DNA of 64,000 bases from Atrichornis clamosus (taxonomy: Eukaryota; Chordata; Aves; Passeriformes; Menuridae). Position numbers and translations under genes: made by a program. Numbering within the stretch: position 1 is the stretch's first letter; each line of letters begins with the position of its first letter. Location of the stretch: positions 120,317-184,316 of the forward strand of contig WBMZ01010829.1 in the NCBI GenBank assembly GCA_013400975.1, in the 5' to 3' direction. Shown here in pieces: positions 61,301 to 64,000 of this stretch. Below the pieces are notes generated by a model. The model saw nothing but the letters and a program-made list of their open reading frames with translations, made no database searches and was not told where the DNA came from.

Positions 61301-63006
61301 GTATAGCCAGAAGAAAGTCATTAGGGACTAAATTATGTCTTCAAGTATCTTCACTAGCTCATTCTTTCATTTTCTTTCATTTTGGGGCCTATTAAAATTT
61401 GTCCTAATGTTTATTATTCTCCATAGACTACAATAAATTCCCTTCAACTCACACGCTATCCCTTTGTTCCACATGGCTGCTATTAGTGCCAGTAGTTTCC
61501 CTTCAGCTTGTGTTCCATGGAACAGTCTCCTAAACCACAGCATATTATTGACTCACCATTTCATTTTAATTCCTGATTAAATATATACTGGGTAAAAACA
61601 CTTTGTCTGTTTTCTTCACTATGTAGTCTTATCCATTCTTTCTTATCTGGGTTTGACCTTTAGTTCTATTAATGTATTTTGATACTTGAAATTAAAATTT
61701 GTTAGTACAGTTGTAATCTAAAACTAACTCATCCAGTAACACTTATGTCAATTTTTTTTTGCCCATTGATAATTGTCTAATCAAAGCCAGCATTTAATCA
61801 GAATATAACTTAAATAGTTTTTACTGCACTATAGTCACATCTGTGCCATGCTTTTCTTTGATTTGATTTATTTTTTTCCTACAGCAGGATTCTTCATCCC
61901 ACTCAACCAATCACAGACTGGCAGCAGTGCAGAAAACCTTACTTATTAAAGAGGCATTTCATTTAAGGACCTTTGTATCTCCATCTATTTACATCTCCTA
62001 TCGCCAGTTGTCCTTCACTGGGATACACTGCCCATATGAAGATGCCCACACAAAATAAGATCCTTAAGCCTCAAACTCCACATGGGCAGAGTCAACCTCA
62101 TCCAGCCTCTGACAAGCCCAGATTTCTCTGACATGACACACAGCTAAAACGGGGCAAGTGTGAAATAGAAAGACTGGATAGTTGCATTTACTGTCACTAT
62201 GTTTGAAAATTAAATCTTCTCTAAAGAGGAAGGTCAGTTAAAAAACCACTAATGATTCCCAGAGTTATGTTACCAGGTTATATTTGACTGGAGGCCACAC
62301 CGCATTCCAGGCAAAAAAATATTTTACTCCACAGAACTAAAAGTAGGCTCAAGTAAGGTGTATAATTCATCAGTTTAAGAGGGCTCTTTTTTTTTTCCTT
62401 CTGCATTTTTCCTCAAGAGGATCTAGTTTTGGCCACAAGTAGATGCAAAACTATCTGTTGCCTGCAAGGCAATTTTGGATGTATTTACACGTTTGGCCAT
62501 GTGAAACCAAGTAAAGAATTACTGATTCAACCAAGTGTGCATAATTATCTGGATTTAGATGTTTTGTGTTTTCAGCATCAGCTTGTTTTTCTAAACATAA
62601 AATAATGCTCTAATTGACCTTAGGCTTTTTTTTTCCATAGACACAGGAAAACCAACCATGAACACCAGTTGTTTGTTTATGGAATTGCCATATTAATAGT
62701 TTATGAGGGGCCCAGGCAGGGATGGAAGTTAGACTGACATTTTCACTCCTGCAATTACCAGCTCACAGAAGACAGTAGGCAGAAGAAATACACATTAAAC
62801 ACATCAGTTGCCATCTGTAGGCAACCAGCAACAGATACAGAGAAAAGTGGGGAAATGGAAAAAACAGCGCTGAGATTACAATGGAAACATCAGCGGAAAA
62901 TTAGAAGTCCTTTAATAAAAAAAACACATTAGGAGTGTTTGTTCCATATGCTGGACACTCCTTTGGAAAGCCAATGACCACATTTTCTTAAATTATATTA
63001 AGACAT
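58371..63006. other. Non-coding AT-rich sequence upstream of the right-end CpG island
   Basis: No exon, RNA gene or clear repeat family was recognised in this stretch of about 4.6 kb. A (AACC)-like AAAACCAACCAAACC lies near 59,754. T tracts occur near 61,751-61,760 and 62,388-62,397. If the right-end promoter fires leftward, this would be transcribed intron or 5' sequence. Confidence 0.45.
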
Positions 63007-63369
63007 TCATATCATTGACAAGTCTAGTCTTAAAAAAGCTAGTGCTCCATCAACACACAAATAACTATCAGTGCTTAGGGAGAATTGGGAGAAGCAATGT
63101 CGGATGGTGCTCGCCAGGAGCATCAACCACGATGTCCATCCTAGGGTGAGAAAGATCTCCGTGCAGAGCCCCAGGATCATCATCCAGGTCTGCTTTGAGA
63201 CCCAGCTCCCCCTCAGAGGTGTCGATGGGGGCCTCCCCAGCACTTCCTCGGGTGTCAAAGGAGGGACATCCGAGTAACATCTGAGCCCTCCTGCTTCCGG
63301 GAAGGTACAGCCCAGGGCACCTGTGGGTGTTGCCTCGCAGGAAAGGTGCTGTGGGGGGGTCACGGTCAC
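63007..63369 (-). other. GC-richer stretch open in several frames, possible 5' exon of the minus-strand gene
   Basis: Minus frames of 120 codons (63,007-63,369) and about 142 codons (63,068-63,496, crossing the N) and a plus frame of 68 codons overlap here. On the minus strand CCCCCCCACAG near 63,356-63,366 could act as a 3' splice acceptor. The second frame has an acidic, hydrophilic stretch (EGELGLKADLDDDPGALHGD), and the first has a hydrophobic one. I do not recognise either. The location, about 370-700 bp downstream of the predicted minus-strand start, would suit a 5' exon or the start of intron 1. Confidence 0.2.
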
Positions 63370-63595
63370 CCCCGGTCAGATGGGACACCCCGGCACAGGC
63401 CCGGGGGAGGTGGGNCGCAGGCCCGGGTGGGTCACGGTCACCCCCTATCAGACGCGACACCCCGGCACAGGTCCGAGGGAGGTGGGTCATGGTCACCCCC
63501 GGTCAGAGGGGGCACCCCGGCACAGGCCCGGGGGAGGTGGGTCACGGTCACCCCCGGTCAGACGGGACACCCCGGCACAGCCCCGGCACAGGCCC
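63359..63595. repeat. GC-rich minisatellite, 55-bp unit, about four copies
   Basis: Units start with GTCACGGTCACCCCC at 63,359, 63,431, 63,486 and 63,541. Units two and three are exactly 55 bp apart, and each contains GACACCCCGGCACAGGCCCG-type sequence or a close variant. The fourth diverges after CCCCGGCACAG. Between units one and two lie an N (63,415) and a partial unit, so copy number here is not reliable. Long open frames in this region are products of the repeat. Confidence 0.92.
63415..63415. other. Single ambiguous base inside the minisatellite
   Basis: The N follows GAGGTGGG and precedes a partial repeat unit, CGCAGGCCCGGGTGG. It probably marks a collapsed or unjoined repeat. Confidence 0.8.
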
Positions 63596-63600
63596 AGCAC

Positions 63601-63632
63601 AGGCCAGGCCAGGCCAGGCCGGGCCGGGCCGG
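63601..63632. repeat. Pentamer array (AGGCC)n-(GGGCC)n
   Basis: Four AGGCC units pass into two GGGCC units and a partial one. It directly adjoins the 55-bp minisatellite. Confidence 0.9.
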
Positions 63633-63756
63633 TCCCGGCCCCGCAGCGCCCCTCGCGGCCGCTGCTGGCAGCACAGCGCTCTCGCCGCTCCCCTCCCCCG
63701 CGCGGCCGCCCCGCGCTCGCACACCTCCCCTTCGGAAAAAAGCAGCCGCTTCCCCG

Positions 63757-63765
63757 CTTTATATA
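63757..63765 (-). promoter_or_regulatory. TATA box
   Basis: It reads TATATAAAG on the minus strand, a strong TATA match. On the plus strand the same bases read CTTTATATA, a weaker match, which favours leftward transcription. Confidence 0.75.
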
Positions 63766-63770
63766 CCCTG

Positions 63771-63780
63771 CTAAAAATAG
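63771..63780 (-). promoter_or_regulatory. MEF2 site
   Basis: CTAAAAATAG (CTATTTTTAG on the minus strand) is a perfect YTAWWWWTAR site, five bases upstream of the TATA box. MEF2 sites this close to TATA occur in muscle genes and in activity-induced early genes. Confidence 0.7.
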
Positions 63781-63796
63781 CCTGCCGCCGGGCCGG

Positions 63797-63801
63797 CCAA
63801 T
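63797..63801 (+). promoter_or_regulatory. CCAAT box (proximal)
   Basis: GGCCAATCAGG is a full NF-Y-type context on the plus strand, about 64 bases upstream of the predicted minus-strand start. NF-Y works in either orientation. Confidence 0.65.
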
Positions 63802-63827
63802 CAGGAGGGGGCGAATTTCGAATCGGG

Positions 63828-63832
63828 CCAAT
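63828..63832 (+). promoter_or_regulatory. CCAAT box
   Basis: GGGCCAATGGCG lies 31 bases from the proximal CCAAT box. Pairs spaced by about three helical turns are common for NF-Y. Confidence 0.6.
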
Positions 63833-63896
63833 GGCGGGAGCCGTCACGGCCGGGCTCGGTCACGCCAGGAGGAGCCGCGATGTCTGCCGCGCGCCG

Positions 63897-63901
63897 ATTG
63901 G
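63897..63901 (-). promoter_or_regulatory. CCAAT box, reverse orientation
   Basis: CCGATTGGGCGG reads CCGCCCAATCGG on the minus strand. It lies beside the CRE. Confidence 0.6.
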
Positions 63902-63908
63902 GCGGCTC

Positions 63909-63916
63909 TGACGTCA
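63909..63916. promoter_or_regulatory. Palindromic CRE
   Basis: A perfect TGACGTCA in a CpG island, flanked by two CCAAT boxes. It is the classic CREB/ATF site and suggests cAMP or activity response. Confidence 0.75.
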
Positions 63917-63948
63917 TCGGCACGCGGGTCGCGGGGCGCGCGGCGGGG

Positions 63949-63953
63949 ATTGG
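63949..63953 (-). promoter_or_regulatory. CCAAT box, reverse orientation (distal)
   Basis: GGGATTGGGCGGCGG repeats the wording of the box at 63,897, 52 bases away. Confidence 0.55.
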
Positions 63954-63986
63954 GCGGCGGCGGCGGGCGGCGCGCCGGGATCACGC

Positions 63987-64000
63987 GGGGCGGGGGCGGG
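63987..64000. promoter_or_regulatory. Sp1-type GC boxes
   Basis: GGGGCGGGGGCGGG at the window edge holds two overlapping GC boxes. Confidence 0.6.

Larger units (their letters stand above)
63633..64000 (-). promoter_or_regulatory. CpG-island promoter reading leftward (minus strand)
   Basis: CpG density rises sharply to the window edge. On the minus strand the order from upstream to downstream is: Sp1-type GC boxes, CCAAT, CRE, CCAAT, two further CCAAT boxes in reverse orientation, MEF2 site, TATA box, then a pyrimidine-rich start region (CTTTTTTCC near 63,734-63,742). Placing the start about 30 bases past the TATA gives roughly 63,735, with CCAAT boxes near -64 and -95, the CRE near -178 and the MEF2 site near -40. 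These are ordinary spacings for RNA polymerase II promoters and support the minus strand. The gene is not identified. A bidirectional promoter, with a second gene to the right, remains possible because the island continues beyond the window. Confidence 0.7.

Noticed and set aside
63757..63780. Idea that the promoter belongs to the immediate-early gene JUN because of its MEF2, CCAAT and CRE-like sites
   Set aside because: JUN is intronless and its reading frame would have to lie within about 2 kb. No such frame is present.
63493..63847. Minus frames of 112 and 99 codons over the promoter
   Set aside because: They overlap the TATA, MEF2 and CCAAT sites and would start upstream of the predicted transcription start.
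63327..63911. 194-codon plus frame, the longest in the window
   Set aside because: It runs through the minisatellite, an N, and the promoter motifs. The proline/glycine/arginine bias is the product of GC-rich repeat DNA.
1..64000. CRISPR arrays, bacterial operons, rRNA, tRNA and known microRNA sequences
   Set aside because: None was seen on reading both strands. The DNA is vertebrate in character.

Overview
This window looks like bird nuclear DNA. It is AT-rich and poor in repeats. Its clearest interspersed repeats are CR1 LINE copies, two of them carrying the CR1 3' end (one with the CATAGAAT-type terminal octamer repeats typical of avian CR1) and one carrying the end of the CR1 reverse-transcriptase ORF. 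Older, badly decayed MIR/CORE-SINE-like pieces and fragments of other ancient amniote repeats are scattered between them. No bacterial gene structure is present. No open reading frame could be recognised as a known protein, and I could not assemble any multi-exon gene.

Layout. Positions 1-63,000 are almost entirely intronic or intergenic sequence. CR1 pieces lie at 4.63-5.06 kb (minus), about 20.0 kb and 20.19-20.60 kb (minus), 49.60-49.89 kb (plus), and probably an old one at 58.1-58.35 kb. MIR-like relics lie at 11.3-11.6, 45.4-45.5 and 56.8-57.1 kb. A minus-strand retroposon relic with a 25-base A tail lies at 23.9-24.1 kb. Several stretches rich in homeodomain, octamer, FOX, CRE or ETS/AP-1 words (16.3, 22.1, 28.6, 37.5, 42.6 and 46.4 kb) are candidate conserved enhancers. 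A CpG-rich patch at 5.08-5.41 kb stands out in the AT-rich background.

The right end (about 63.3-64.0 kb) is a CpG island holding a well-organised promoter that reads leftward, into the window: a TATATAAAG box, a perfect MEF2 site just upstream of it, four CCAAT boxes in mixed orientation, a perfect palindromic CRE and Sp1-type GC boxes. Just downstream of the predicted start lie a short GGCC-rich pentamer array and a 55-bp GC-rich minisatellite. The simplest reading is that the window is the first intron or intergenic flank of an unidentified minus-strand gene whose promoter is at the right edge. The gene's coding exons are not recognisable here.

Assembly. There are three single-N positions (5862, 28047, 63415). 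The first two are each flanked by two near-identical copies of about 105 bp, and the third sits inside the minisatellite. These look like unmerged contig ends, not real tandem duplications. I found no clear new biological system. The most useful points are the promoter module, the N-linked duplications, the minisatellite and the candidate enhancers.
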